Part shown: piece after piece, positions 26,300 through 33,571 of the stretch | Position numbering within the stretch: position 1 is the stretch's first letter | Layout: every line of letters begins with the position of its first letter | Assembly (NCBI RefSeq): GCF_000767465.1 | Contig: NZ_CP009292.1 | Coordinates: 372,001 to 436,000 of the forward strand | Origin: Novosphingobium pentaromativorans US6-1 | GTDB lineage: Bacteria > Pseudomonadota > Alphaproteobacteria > Sphingomonadales > Sphingomonadaceae | DNA: 64,000 nucleotides | Reading direction: 5' to 3' | Translations under genes and position numbers: made by a program | Notes under the pieces: generated by a model | What the model was told of the DNA's origin: nothing | The model's database searches: none | The model's input: the letters and a program-made list of their open reading frames with translations, nothing else

Positions 26300-28628
26300 C
26301 GACGGTGCCTATCGGCAGCGGTGTGATCGCGCGCATGGCCCGTGGTGCTGCGGTCGGGCAGCCCGCGTCATCCAGCCGCTTCATATCGGCCAGCCCAAGC
26401 AGATAGGACAGCGTCGATTCCGCTCCCCGGTTTTCGTTGGCCCGGTCGGGATGAAGCCCATCGCGGCAACTCCCGGTTGCGACATCGACAAGCTCGACGG
26501 CCAGGTCGTTCGCGCCGAGAAACCAGGCGAAGGCACGCTCCGACTCCGCTCGCCACGGGAAATCGGGATCGACGCCCCGCGCCGCGATACAGGCCGCAAT
26601 CGTTGCACACGCTTCCAGGGGCTGTTGATCGAAAGGCTGCGGCGCACTGCGGGGTAGCTGCAGGAAACCGTGCGATCCGACAGGCCGGAAATGCCCCTGC
26701 GGCGCGGTCTGCATCGCAATGAGCCAGTGCAGGCTGCGGAGCCCGGCATCGACGAGATGCGGCGCGCCCGTAGCGCCCCCCGTGACGATCAGGGATTGGG
26801 GCAACCGCGCATTGTCATAGCTCAGGCCATCCTCGAACCATGTCCATTCCGGGGTTTCGTTCGCCCGCAGCAGTCCTTCCAGGCGGCCGGCGAGCTGAAC
26901 CCGCGTCCGCGCAGCCGCGTGATCTTCGGGGTATGCGGCACAATAGGAAACGAGACCGAGCAGGGTGAACGCCCATGCGCGCGGGGATGTGAAGGCTGCC
27001 ACGCCTTCCAGCGCTTCGCAGAAGAGCCCCTTCGCCCAGCGCGCGCGTCCCGGCGCACAGGCATGTGCGCTATAGGTGCCGAGCGCCCAAAGCGTGCGTC
27101 CGTGGCTGTCCTCCGATCCCGCGGGCTCCAGCCATTGCCGGTTGAACCCCATGAAGTTGCGAAAGCGCCGGTTGTCGGGATTCCAGCCATGCTGGATAAA
27201 GGCCGCGAATGTCGACGACAGGCGGCCGGCAAGCGGCGCATCGGGTCCCCCGGCAAGGCTGCAGCACAGCAGCAGCGCTCGCGCATTGTCATCAATGCAA
27301 TATCCATGGTCGCGGTCGGGTATGGCATGGACAGCATGCTGGAACATACCAGTGTCGTCGCACATGGCGGTAAAATGTTCGAGGGCCATCGCCGGGAGCG
27401 TTGGATCGAGCAGCGCACACGATAATTTCGGGGCGGGACCGGCGGGCGTGCCCGGCCCGGGGCATGTCGCAAGCCTGCCCTCTCGGCAGGCCGCGCGAAA
27501 GCTGGCGGCATAGCGGTGCGCCGTATTGGCCCATGTCATTGGACGGCTGGCGGCATAGGCTTTGCGCCCCATCGCCAGACGCTGCGTCTCGTCACCCAGG
27601 AGGGCCGCTATCGCCGGTCCGAAGCCGGCAGGATTGTCGAACGGGACCAGCACGCCCGATCCGTCGGCCAGCAGTTCGGCGGCATGCCAATAGGGCGTGG
27701 AGACGACCGGGCGGCCCACGCCGTGCGAATAGGCCAGAGTGCCCGAGGTCATTTGCGATTCCACCAGATAGGGCGTGGCATAGACATCGCACATGGCGAT
27801 GTGCTCGAGCAGTGCGGGGCGATCGACGAAGCGGTTGATGAAGACGACATGGTCGTCGAGGCCAAGCTCGTGAACGCGGTCCACCAGGCTGTCGCGATAT
27901 CGCTCCCCCTCTTCGGCGTGCAATATCGGATGAGTCGCGCCCATCACCACATAAACGACGTCGGGGGATCGCTTGACGATTTCCGGCATCGCCTCGACTA
28001 TCGTTTCGATTCCCTTGTTCCAGCTGATCAGCCCAAAGGTCAGGATGACCCTGCGCCCGGCAAAACCCAAGCGTTCTTTCGCGTCCCGTGACGAAACGAG
28101 CGGAACATCGGGAATGCCGTGCCCGATGATATCGATCCGGTCCGGGTCGGCGCCGTAGGTTTCGATCAGTATCTTACGGGCCTTGCGGGCCATGACGATC
28201 ACGCGAGCGGATGCTGCGATTATGGCATCCATGACCCGGCGCTGCGCCGCGCTCGGCCGGTCGAGCACCGTGTGCAATGTGGTGACGAGCGGAGCGTCGA
28301 GCCTGGCGATCAGGTCGAGGACGAGCGCGCCCGCGTCACCGCCAAAGATGCCGTACTCATGCTGCAGGCAAACGAGATCGAACCCTTCGCGGTTGATGAA
28401 GTCTGCGCCTGCCCGATAGTCGCCAGCTTCCTCCTGCCGGATCGTCTTTCCGACGATTGAAGGAAAGGCGTGGTCAGCACCCGGCTCGCACATCGCGACA
28501 ATTGTCGTTTCGGCGATCTCGTCGAGCGCCCCGACCGCGAGTTCCAGGTCGCTCGTGAAGGTGGCTATGCCGCAGCGGCGCGGAAGGGCATTGCCGATAA
28601 AGGCGATCCGGAGCGCGGGTGTGTGCAA
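26292..28628 (-). CDS. GT4 glycosyltransferase fused to an (alpha/alpha)6-type domain
   Basis: A 778-residue two-domain protein. Residues about 1-385 are a GT-B glycosyltransferase of family 4 (IAFIGNALPRRCGIATFTSD, LQHEYGIFGG, LTFGLISWNKGIETIVEAM, PYLVESQMTSGTLAYSHG, the donor-binding region). Residues about 400-770 are helical with repeats typical of glycan-acting toroids (DDNARALLLCCSL, WFEDGLSYDNARLPQSLI, HFRPVGSHGF). It is probably a mannosyltransferase coupled to a second glycan activity, co-translated with GH130. Cytoplasmic; no signal peptide. Confidence 0.85.
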   Translation of the reverse strand: MHTPALRIAFIGNALPRRCGIATFTSDLELAVGALDEIAETTIVAMCEPGADHAFPSIVGKTIRQEEAGDYRAGADFINREGFDLVCLQHEYGIFGGDAGALVLDLIARLDAPLVTTLHTVLDRPSAAQRRVMDAIIAASARVIVMARKARKILIETYGADPDRIDIIGHGIPDVPLVSSRDAKERLGFAGRRVILTFGLISWNKGIETIVEAMPEIVKRSPDVVYVVMGATHPILHAEEGERYRDSLVDRVHELGLDDHVVFINRFVDRPALLEHIAMCDVYATPYLVESQMTSGTLAYSHGVGRPVVSTPYWHAAELLADGSGVLVPFDNPAGFGPAIAALLGDETQRLAMGRKAYAASRPMTWANTAHRYAASFRAACREGRLATCPGPGTPAGPAPKLSCALLDPTLPAMALEHFTAMCDDTGMFQHAVHAIPDRDHGYCIDDNARALLLCCSLAGGPDAPLAGRLSSTFAAFIQHGWNPDNRRFRNFMGFNRQWLEPAGSEDSHGRTLWALGTYSAHACAPGRARWAKGLFCEALEGVAAFTSPRAWAFTLLGLVSYCAAYPEDHAAARTRVQLAGRLEGLLRANETPEWTWFEDGLSYDNARLPQSLIVTGGATGAPHLVDAGLRSLHWLIAMQTAPQGHFRPVGSHGFLQLPRSAPQPFDQQPLEACATIAACIAARGVDPDFPWRAESERAFAWFLGANDLAVELVDVATGSCRDGLHPDRANENRGAESTLSYLLGLADMKRLDDAGCPTAAPRAMRAITPLPIGTVDA

Positions 28629-28634
28629 GCCATC

Positions 28635-28769
28635 TCAGTGCTTGCCTTTCGGCTTGACGATCATCTTTACCGCGGACGTTTCCTGGACCGCGAGTGCCGT
28701 GGGCGACTTCGGCTTTGCCACCTTGGGCTTGCGAAGCTCGCGATTGCTGCGTTTTTGTGATTTGGCCAT
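28635..28769 (-). CDS. Small basic Lys-rich protein
   Basis: A 44-residue protein MAKSQKRSNRELRKPKVAKP... ending VKPKGKH, extremely rich in Lys/Arg. ATG 28769 is preferred to the upstream in-frame 28838. It lies 6 bases ahead of the glycosyltransferase gene and 1 base after the previous small gene, so it is packed into the operon. Possibly nucleic-acid binding; no family assigned. Confidence 0.55.
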   Translation of the reverse strand: MAKSQKRSNRELRKPKVAKPKSPTALAVQETSAVKMIVKPKGKH

Positions 28770-28770
28770 T

Positions 28771-29016
28771 TCAGACGGCTCCAGCTTGGTTGTTCCGGAT
28801 CGATAGGTCGGCAGAAGGCCGCAGGTGGGAAAATGCAATCAGCCGCCCCGTCGCATTCCGGGGGAAATAGGGACGGTGGCGATAAGGGAAAGATCCCAGG
28901 CACAGGCCGATGGTTTCGATCGTGCGTCCGTATCTATCGATCTCCGTCGGATCGGTCGCGGCGGAATATCGCATCAGCGCGATTTGTTCGTCCTGAAGTA
29001 ATTGATTGAGGCACAT
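28771..29016 (-). CDS. Small conserved protein (LNxL..QIALxR family, second copy)
   Basis: An 81-residue protein MCLNQLLQDEQIALMRYSAA... paralogous to 23890-24081 through LN-x-L-x4-QIAL-x-R-x8-E-x2-RY. GCAGGAG lies 6 bases upstream of ATG 29016. The C-terminal part has FPYRHRPYFPRNATGRLIAF. First gene of the leftward small-protein/GT4/GH130 operon. Function unknown. Confidence 0.65.
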   Translation of the reverse strand: MCLNQLLQDEQIALMRYSAATDPTEIDRYGRTIETIGLCLGSFPYRHRPYFPRNATGRLIAFSHLRPSADLSIRNNQAGAV

Positions 29017-29380
29017 GGCGCGCGCTCCTGCATCAAGCGAGGGTAAAAACTTATCCCTCTGTCACGTGGAGCTTGTTCGAAATCAGGTGATGAAGGCTCT
29101 TTAGCACATGGACGAAATATCACTGCACGAATTCAGGAATAATATTTGGAGTTCGGACAGGCGCGGCAGCCGGATCCTTACAATGCGAATGGGGACCCGC
29201 ACAAAATCCCTTTTTTAATCAGCAATCCTATAGGATAGCTGCGTTTCACCGTTCGCGATCCCTGGAGCTTGGCCGCTATCGGCTCCTCGATCCTGTCGGG
29301 GAGCCGATGCGGGCACATGAACATCCGACCGCTTTCGACGATGCCTCCCGAGCCTCTCAACGGCAGGAATTCAGGCGATG
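29017..29380. other. Intergenic region, operon promoter side
   Basis: No gene. Upstream of the operon starting at 29016. ATCCTATAGGAT at 29225-29236 is a perfect 12-bp palindrome, and ATCGGCTCC / GGAGCCGAT at 29278-29308 form a 9-bp stem that could terminate the higBA transcript entering from the right. Confidence 0.4.
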
Positions 29381-29683
29381 TCAGGCAGCTTTTGCGAACT
29401 TCTCGACCTTTATGTCCTGCTCGTGCTCGCGGGCCTGGGCTAGCTCATAGGTCGTCTGCATCCGCAACAGAGTGTCAGCCTTGATGCCAAACGCTTTCTC
29501 AAATCGGATAGCCATATCGGCAGACAGGTTTGCATTGCCGTTCAGCAAGGTGCTCAATGCCTGTCTGGATACGCCGAAATGCTCGGCCAAAGCCGTCACG
29601 CTGACCTGCGCAGGCTCCACGATTTCAGTCTTCAACCAGTCCCCCACATGGACCGCGAGCGAAGGGTGCATCTTAAGCGCCAT
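29381..29683 (-). CDS. higA: HigA-family antitoxin (XRE HTH)
   Basis: A 100-residue antitoxin with HTH LAEHFGVSRQALSTLLNGNA, typical HigA placement MHPSLAVHVGDWLKTEIVEP at the N-terminus, and a helical tail. It overlaps the toxin gene by 11 bases. HigA sequesters HigB and represses the operon, probably through the palindrome at 29999-30012. Gene order toxin then antitoxin is the usual higBA order. Confidence 0.93.
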   Translation of the reverse strand: MALKMHPSLAVHVGDWLKTEIVEPAQVSVTALAEHFGVSRQALSTLLNGNANLSADMAIRFEKAFGIKADTLLRMQTTYELAQAREHEQDIKVEKFAKAA

Positions 29684-29966
29684 GATAATCCTCCAGATCC
29701 ATATCGATTAGCGCGCCTTCATCATTCAAACCGAAGGTCATTCGCCAGTTTCTCGTAACCGTCATCGACCAGCTCCCCTTCCGATCGCCTGTCAGTTCAT
29801 GCAATCCGAAGTTCGGAGGCACCGACAATTCTTCGAAGCTTTCCGCGGCGTCGATGAAAGCGAGCATTTTGCGCAGCCGCCCCGCATCTCCAACCAGGCC
29901 TTTGGCGTTGCCCGTCTCGAAGAAGCGGCGCAGGCCTTTGTGCCTGATGCTCTCTATTTCCATCGC
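29673..29966 (-). CDS. higB: HigB-family toxin (RelE-like mRNA interferase)
   Basis: A 97-residue RelE-superfamily toxin starting MEIESIRHKGLRRFFETGNAK, with LHELTGDRKGSWSMTVTRNW and MTFGLNDEGALIDMDLEDYHG, the conserved HigB body. The ATG at 29966 matches family starts; the longer frame to 30014 would include the promoter. Known HigB proteins cleave translated mRNA at the ribosome. Divergent from the right integrase copy. Confidence 0.92.
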   Translation of the reverse strand, partial: AMEIESIRHKGLRRFFETGNAKGLVGDAGRLRKMLAFIDAAESFEELSVPPNFGLHELTGDRKGSWSMTVTRNWRMTFGLNDEGALIDMDLEDYHGA

Positions 29967-29969
29967 TCG

Positions 29970-29998
29970 GACATAGTCCCGCGGCGCGCTAATGTCAA
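29970..29998 (-). promoter_or_regulatory. higBA promoter (sigma70-like), possibly leaderless
   Basis: On the minus strand TTGACA (29993-29998) and TATGTC (29970-29975) are separated by 17 bases. Transcription would begin at about 29963-29966, at the higB ATG, so the mRNA may lack a leader. Confidence 0.6.
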
Positions 29999-30012
29999 GT
30001 GTCGCGCGACAC
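29999..30012. promoter_or_regulatory. 14-bp palindrome, likely HigA operator
   Basis: GTGTCGCGCGACAC is a perfect palindrome abutting the -35 box of higBA. Position and symmetry suit an XRE-family autorepressor. Confidence 0.5.
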
Positions 30013-30050
30013 ACGTCGGCGGACGCGAATAATGGATCCTATACTCACGC

Positions 30051-30065
30051 TGGCCATTCCGGCCA
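30051..30065 (+). promoter_or_regulatory. Palindrome in right integrase leader
   Basis: TGGCC-ATTCC-GGCCA sits just before CGGAGAATGATCATGG, mirroring the left copy's leader. A TATACT hexamer at 30040-30045 is a candidate -10 box. Confidence 0.45.
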
Positions 30066-30078
30066 TCGGAGAATGATC

Positions 30079-30305
30079 ATGGGACATTCAGACCTCGACC
30101 CCGCCATACATGACCGACGCCCTTGGAATGCAGGCATAAACGTTGGACCCAAGCGCCCGCTGAAGCCTCGCGATATCTGGGCGATCCGTTTCTATCTCGA
30201 CGAACACAAGCGTCTGCGTGACCGGGCCCTGTTCGATCTCGCCATCGACAGCAAATTGCGAGGCTGCGATCTGGTCAAAATCAGGATCGGCGACCTGATG
30301 AGCGC
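30079..30305 (+). pseudogene. Truncated small tyrosine recombinase (right copy)
   Basis: The start (ATG 30079, GGAGA six bases upstream) and first 75 residues parallel the left integrase: IWAIRFYLDEHKRLRDRALF and IDSKLRGCDLVKIRIGD versus near-identical residues there. Similarity stops at about 30305, where IS6-related DNA begins; the HxLRR and LGH...Tyr boxes are lost, so the protein cannot be active. It reads outward from the segment and is divergent from higBA. Confidence 0.85.
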
Positions 30306-31013
30306 AGGGTGGAGGTGTCAGTCCTCTGCGAACCGCTCTCCACCGGACGAGCCTCTCTCTAGAACACGCATTCTCTAGGCGGCGATCATCTGCCGAAACC
30401 GCAGCATGGCCCGCTCTCGTCGTCGGAACGGCAGATGTGTATTTTCCGCCCGGTTGTTGAGATAGCGTCCCATCTCTCGGCGCTGCAGGTTGCCGAGTTC
30501 ACGCATGGCGGCCGGATAGGAGCGAAGCCCGTCGGTGACGATCTTCTCTGCCTTGCCGTGGCGCTTCAGGGCCTTCTTCAGGAAGGTCAAAGCAGCCGCT
30601 TTGTCGCGGCTTTTGGTGACATAGCTTTCCAAGATCTCCCCCTCGTGGTCAACCGCGCGCCAGAGGTAGCACATCTCGCCGTTGATCTTCACGTACATCT
30701 CATCAACATGCCACTGCCACTGCCAGTGGCAAAAGCCTTTCATGCGGCTGACCCGCCGGCGGCGAATATCAGCCGCGAACATCGGACCAAATCTGTTCCA
30801 CCAGAATCGCACCGTCTCGTGGCAAATGTCGATACCCCGCTCGAACAAAAGGTCTTCGACGTTCCGCAGCGACAGCGGAAAGCGGACATACATCAACACC
30901 ACCAGCCGGATCACCTCCGGCGAGGAGTTGAAGCACCGGAAGGGACTGGGCGGCTTGGCTCTGGATTCACGCTTCATCCGAGTCAATTAGCGGGCCCTTG
31001 CCCACCCTGCCAC
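30306..31013 (-). mobile_element. IS6-family element, C-terminal end degraded
   Basis: Defined by the IS6-type transposase frame and by the break in the integrase at 30305. The candidate right end (reading inward GGGTGGGCAAGGGCC) and left end (GGGTGGAGGTGTCAG) match for only a few bases, and no 8-bp target duplication was seen, so limits are approximate and the left end is probably rearranged. Confidence 0.5.
30375..30977 (-). CDS. IS6-family transposase, truncated at the C-terminus
   Basis: About 200 residues of an IS6/IS26-type DDE transposase: FPLSLRNVEDLLFERGIDICHET, WHVDEMYVKINGEMCYLWRAVD (first D), VTDGLRSYPAAMRELG (second D), and NNRAENTHLPFRRRERAM (E). The family usually continues past RFRQM for some 25-30 residues; here the frame stops directly after it (RFRQMIAA). 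Active-site residues are present, but loss of the tail and unclear ends suggest a non-autonomous relic. Confidence 0.85.
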   Translation of the reverse strand: MKRESRAKPPSPFRCFNSSPEVIRLVVLMYVRFPLSLRNVEDLLFERGIDICHETVRFWWNRFGPMFAADIRRRRVSRMKGFCHWQWQWHVDEMYVKINGEMCYLWRAVDHEGEILESYVTKSRDKAAALTFLKKALKRHGKAEKIVTDGLRSYPAAMRELGNLQRREMGRYLNNRAENTHLPFRRRERAMLRFRQMIAA

Positions 31014-31082
31014 GCAGATCTGACAGGTCCGCGCGAACCAATTCCCGGCTAAAATGCTTTCCTCCCGAACTGGGGCGGCGCG

Positions 31083-31703
31083 TCAGTCGAGCATGGTTGC
31101 CCGGCGTATGAGCTTTTCGCGCAAGGCGGCCCCTTCCTGCGGATCGTTGACGGCCGAGTTGATCGGCTGAATGCGCCGCACCGAAACATATCCGAAGATC
31201 ATGAACCACATCAGCAGTGTCTTTTCACGCAGGGCCGAGCCTTCGATTCCTGGATTCGCGGCGCGAAATGCCTCGTCGATCTCGGCATTCAAAGCAATGT
31301 GCAGACGATAGGCTTCGGTATCGCCGTCCTGCTCCTCCACGAGTTCCATCTCGTTGACGAGGCGATAAAGGTGCGGATTGCGATCACCGAAGTCGATAAT
31401 CGCCTCCGCCACCCTACGAGGCTGGTCGCCAGGCTCACAAGTTTCCGCCCGTGCTGCCAGGATGCGTGCGGACAATTCCTGCATCGCCAGGGCGTAAACG
31501 CCCAGCAGCAGCTCGCGCAGGCTCCGGTAATGGCGATACAAAGCGGGTGCGGAAACGCCTAGCCTTCGCGACAAATCCTTGGTGGTAAGCGCCCCTGCCC
31601 CATCCTTCGAAACGATCTCGTATGCTGTATCGAGCAACGACTGCCGCAAATTGCCGTGATGGTAGTCCTTCTTGCGCACACTCTTTTCCGTCGTCCGATG
31701 CAT
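31083..31703 (-). CDS. TetR/AcrR-family transcriptional regulator
   Basis: A 206-residue regulator: HTH region DYHHGNLRQSLLDTAYEIVS, LTTKDLSRRLGVSAPALYRH, YRSLRELLLGVYALAM, then a TetR_C helical ligand domain (FGDRNPHLYRLVNEMEL). It is last in the leftward gene run from luxC through glcG, 119 bases after the latter, and is the likely local regulator. Near the right edge of the mobile region. Confidence 0.9.
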   Translation of the reverse strand: MHRTTEKSVRKKDYHHGNLRQSLLDTAYEIVSKDGAGALTTKDLSRRLGVSAPALYRHYRSLRELLLGVYALAMQELSARILAARAETCEPGDQPRRVAEAIIDFGDRNPHLYRLVNEMELVEEQDGDTEAYRLHIALNAEIDEAFRAANPGIEGSALREKTLLMWFMIFGYVSVRRIQPINSAVNDPQEGAALREKLIRRATMLD

Positions 31704-31822
31704 GATCAGTCACGCCTCCTCGGGCCGTGACGATCCTCTACGCGGGCGCGCGGTCGCGCGTCCACCGCTATTTTCATGGTCGACGGCAGACGCCCTGCCG
31801 ATACTTCACGTGCGCTGGCGGT

Positions 31823-32251
31823 TTACGACTGGACGAGCAACCCTGCGGCAGCAATGCCCGCGATGGCGCATATTTCGTCATTGTCCGAGGTATCGCCCGA
31901 AATACCGACCGCTCCAAGGACACTGCCCTTGTCGTCAACGACGATAACACCGCCCGCCGCCGGAACGGCGCCATGGGGGAGCAATGGAGCGAGTGAACTC
32001 ACGAATGTCGGCCGTTCCGCCGCCATTTCGCCAATCTTGCGCGACGATACGCCGATCTGCAGCGCGCCCGAGGCCTTGCCCATAGCAACTGCAAAGCGTC
32101 CGATCGAAGCGCCATCCTGTCGTTCATAGGCAATCAGATGCCCCCCGGCATCCAGAACAAGGATACCCAACGGCTTCAGGCCCCGCTTCGCGCCTTCGGC
32201 AAGGCTCGCCGCGATGATGTCCCTGGCCTGCTGCAAAGTAATTGCCGACAT
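31823..32251 (-). CDS. glcG: GlcG/HbpS-family protein
   Basis: A 142-residue protein with the family's core: LQQARDIIAASLAEGAKRG, ILVLDAGGHLIAYERQDGAS, and GGVIVVDDKGSVLGAVGISG. GlcG-like proteins accompany glycolate-oxidase-type and diol-dehydratase operons and can bind heme or corrinoid-like ligands; their exact role is unsettled. It begins 3 bases after the glcF-like stop, so it belongs to this operon. Confidence 0.88.
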   Translation of the reverse strand: MSAITLQQARDIIAASLAEGAKRGLKPLGILVLDAGGHLIAYERQDGASIGRFAVAMGKASGALQIGVSSRKIGEMAAERPTFVSSLAPLLPHGAVPAAGGVIVVDDKGSVLGAVGISGDTSDNDEICAIAGIAAAGLLVQS

Positions 32252-32254
32252 GTT

Positions 32255-33571
32255 TCATTTCCTGTGTGCTTCAGTTGATTTTTCCAAGGCGGCGGGCATG
32301 GCGCCGCCGGTCGCCCAATCGATAAGTTCGACGACGTGAACGACAGGCAGCCGCGTAGCCCCGCCAATCTGCATTGCGCACCCGATATTGCCGGTCGCGA
32401 TGACATCGGGCTCAAGGCGCTCCAGATTCTCGACCTTGCGCTGGCGCAGCTGTCCGGCGATATCGGGTTGAAGGATATTGTAGGTGCCCGCCGAGCCGCA
32501 GCACAGATGCGCTTCCTTCGGGGTTAGCACTTCATAACCGGCAGCGCGCAGAAGGTTCGGGGCTGCAGTCGTGATCTTCTGACCGTGCTGCAGCGAACAT
32601 GCAGCCTGATAGGCGACTTTCAGACGACTGGTCTGCGTAACCGGTGGCAGAGCTTCCTGTTCGGCAAGCCATTCGCTGACATCCTTGGCAAGCGCCGAGA
32701 CCCTTGCGGCCTTGTCAGCATAGGCCGGATCATTGCGCAGCATGAAGCCGTAGTCCTTGATCGTGGTGCCGCAACCGGATGCGGTGATGACGATAGCGCT
32801 GAGCCCGCCAGCCTCTATCTGAGCAGTCCAGGCATCGACATTGCGCCGCGCTGCAGCCAGGCCCTCGGCCTCGCGCCCCAGATGATGGACAAGCGCGCCG
32901 CAGCATCCTTCCCCCGGCGCGAGAACAACCTCATGGCCAAGACGGTTGAGCAGCCGCATCGTGGCGGCGCGGATCGCCGGCTTCAATACCGGTTCGGCGC
33001 AGCCCTGAAGCAGGGCTATCCGACTTTTCGGCGCAGCTGGTGTGCTGCTGCGCACCGGTTCAGGACGTACCGGCGACCTGGGTGCCAGGTCGAGCAATAC
33101 CGAGAGCGGCCTCAGCCCGGCCGTTGCCCGCAGCAAGGGCGCCAAGGGCCGCGCCAACCGGGCCAGCCCCAGGGCCAGTCGGAAGCGACGGGGATAAGGC
33201 AGGACGGAGGCCAGCAATGCTCGCATCAGGCGCTCTTGCCAGGGCCGGCGATAATTCTCGGCGATGTAGGCGCGAGCATGGTCGACCAGGTGCATATAGT
33301 TCACGCCGGAAGGACAAGTCGTCATGCACGACAGGCACGAGAGGCAGCGGTCGATATGTTTGACGACTTCCGCCGTAGGCCGGCGTTCGTTCTCCAACAT
33401 CTCCTTCATCAGATAAATTCGACCGCGAGGCGAATCCAGCTCGTCTCCCAACAGCACGTAAGTCGGGCAGGTCGCGGTGCAGAATCCGCAATGCACACAT
33501 TTGCGGATGATCGCCTCCGACGATGCCATGACGGGATCGGCGAGCTGGGATGGAGAGAAACTAGTCTGCAT
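32255..33571 (-). CDS. glcF: GlcF-like iron-sulfur subunit of a 2-hydroxyacid oxidase
   Basis: A 438-residue protein with two [4Fe-4S] sites, CVHCGFCTATCPTY (from C25) and CLSCLSCMTTCPSG (from about C76), and two CCG domains (APGEGCCGALVHHL, AHLCCGSAGTYNI). It transfers electrons from the GlcD/GlcE flavin subunits to the respiratory chain. It overlaps glcE by 11 bases. The substrate may be glycolate, D-lactate or an aromatic or short-chain 2-hydroxyacid made by neighbouring enzymes. Confidence 0.9.
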   Translation of the reverse strand: MQTSFSPSQLADPVMASSEAIIRKCVHCGFCTATCPTYVLLGDELDSPRGRIYLMKEMLENERRPTAEVVKHIDRCLSCLSCMTTCPSGVNYMHLVDHARAYIAENYRRPWQERLMRALLASVLPYPRRFRLALGLARLARPLAPLLRATAGLRPLSVLLDLAPRSPVRPEPVRSSTPAAPKSRIALLQGCAEPVLKPAIRAATMRLLNRLGHEVVLAPGEGCCGALVHHLGREAEGLAAARRNVDAWTAQIEAGGLSAIVITASGCGTTIKDYGFMLRNDPAYADKAARVSALAKDVSEWLAEQEALPPVTQTSRLKVAYQAACSLQHGQKITTAAPNLLRAAGYEVLTPKEAHLCCGSAGTYNILQPDIAGQLRQRKVENLERLEPDVIATGNIGCAMQIGGATRLPVVHVVELIDWATGGAMPAALEKSTEAHRK

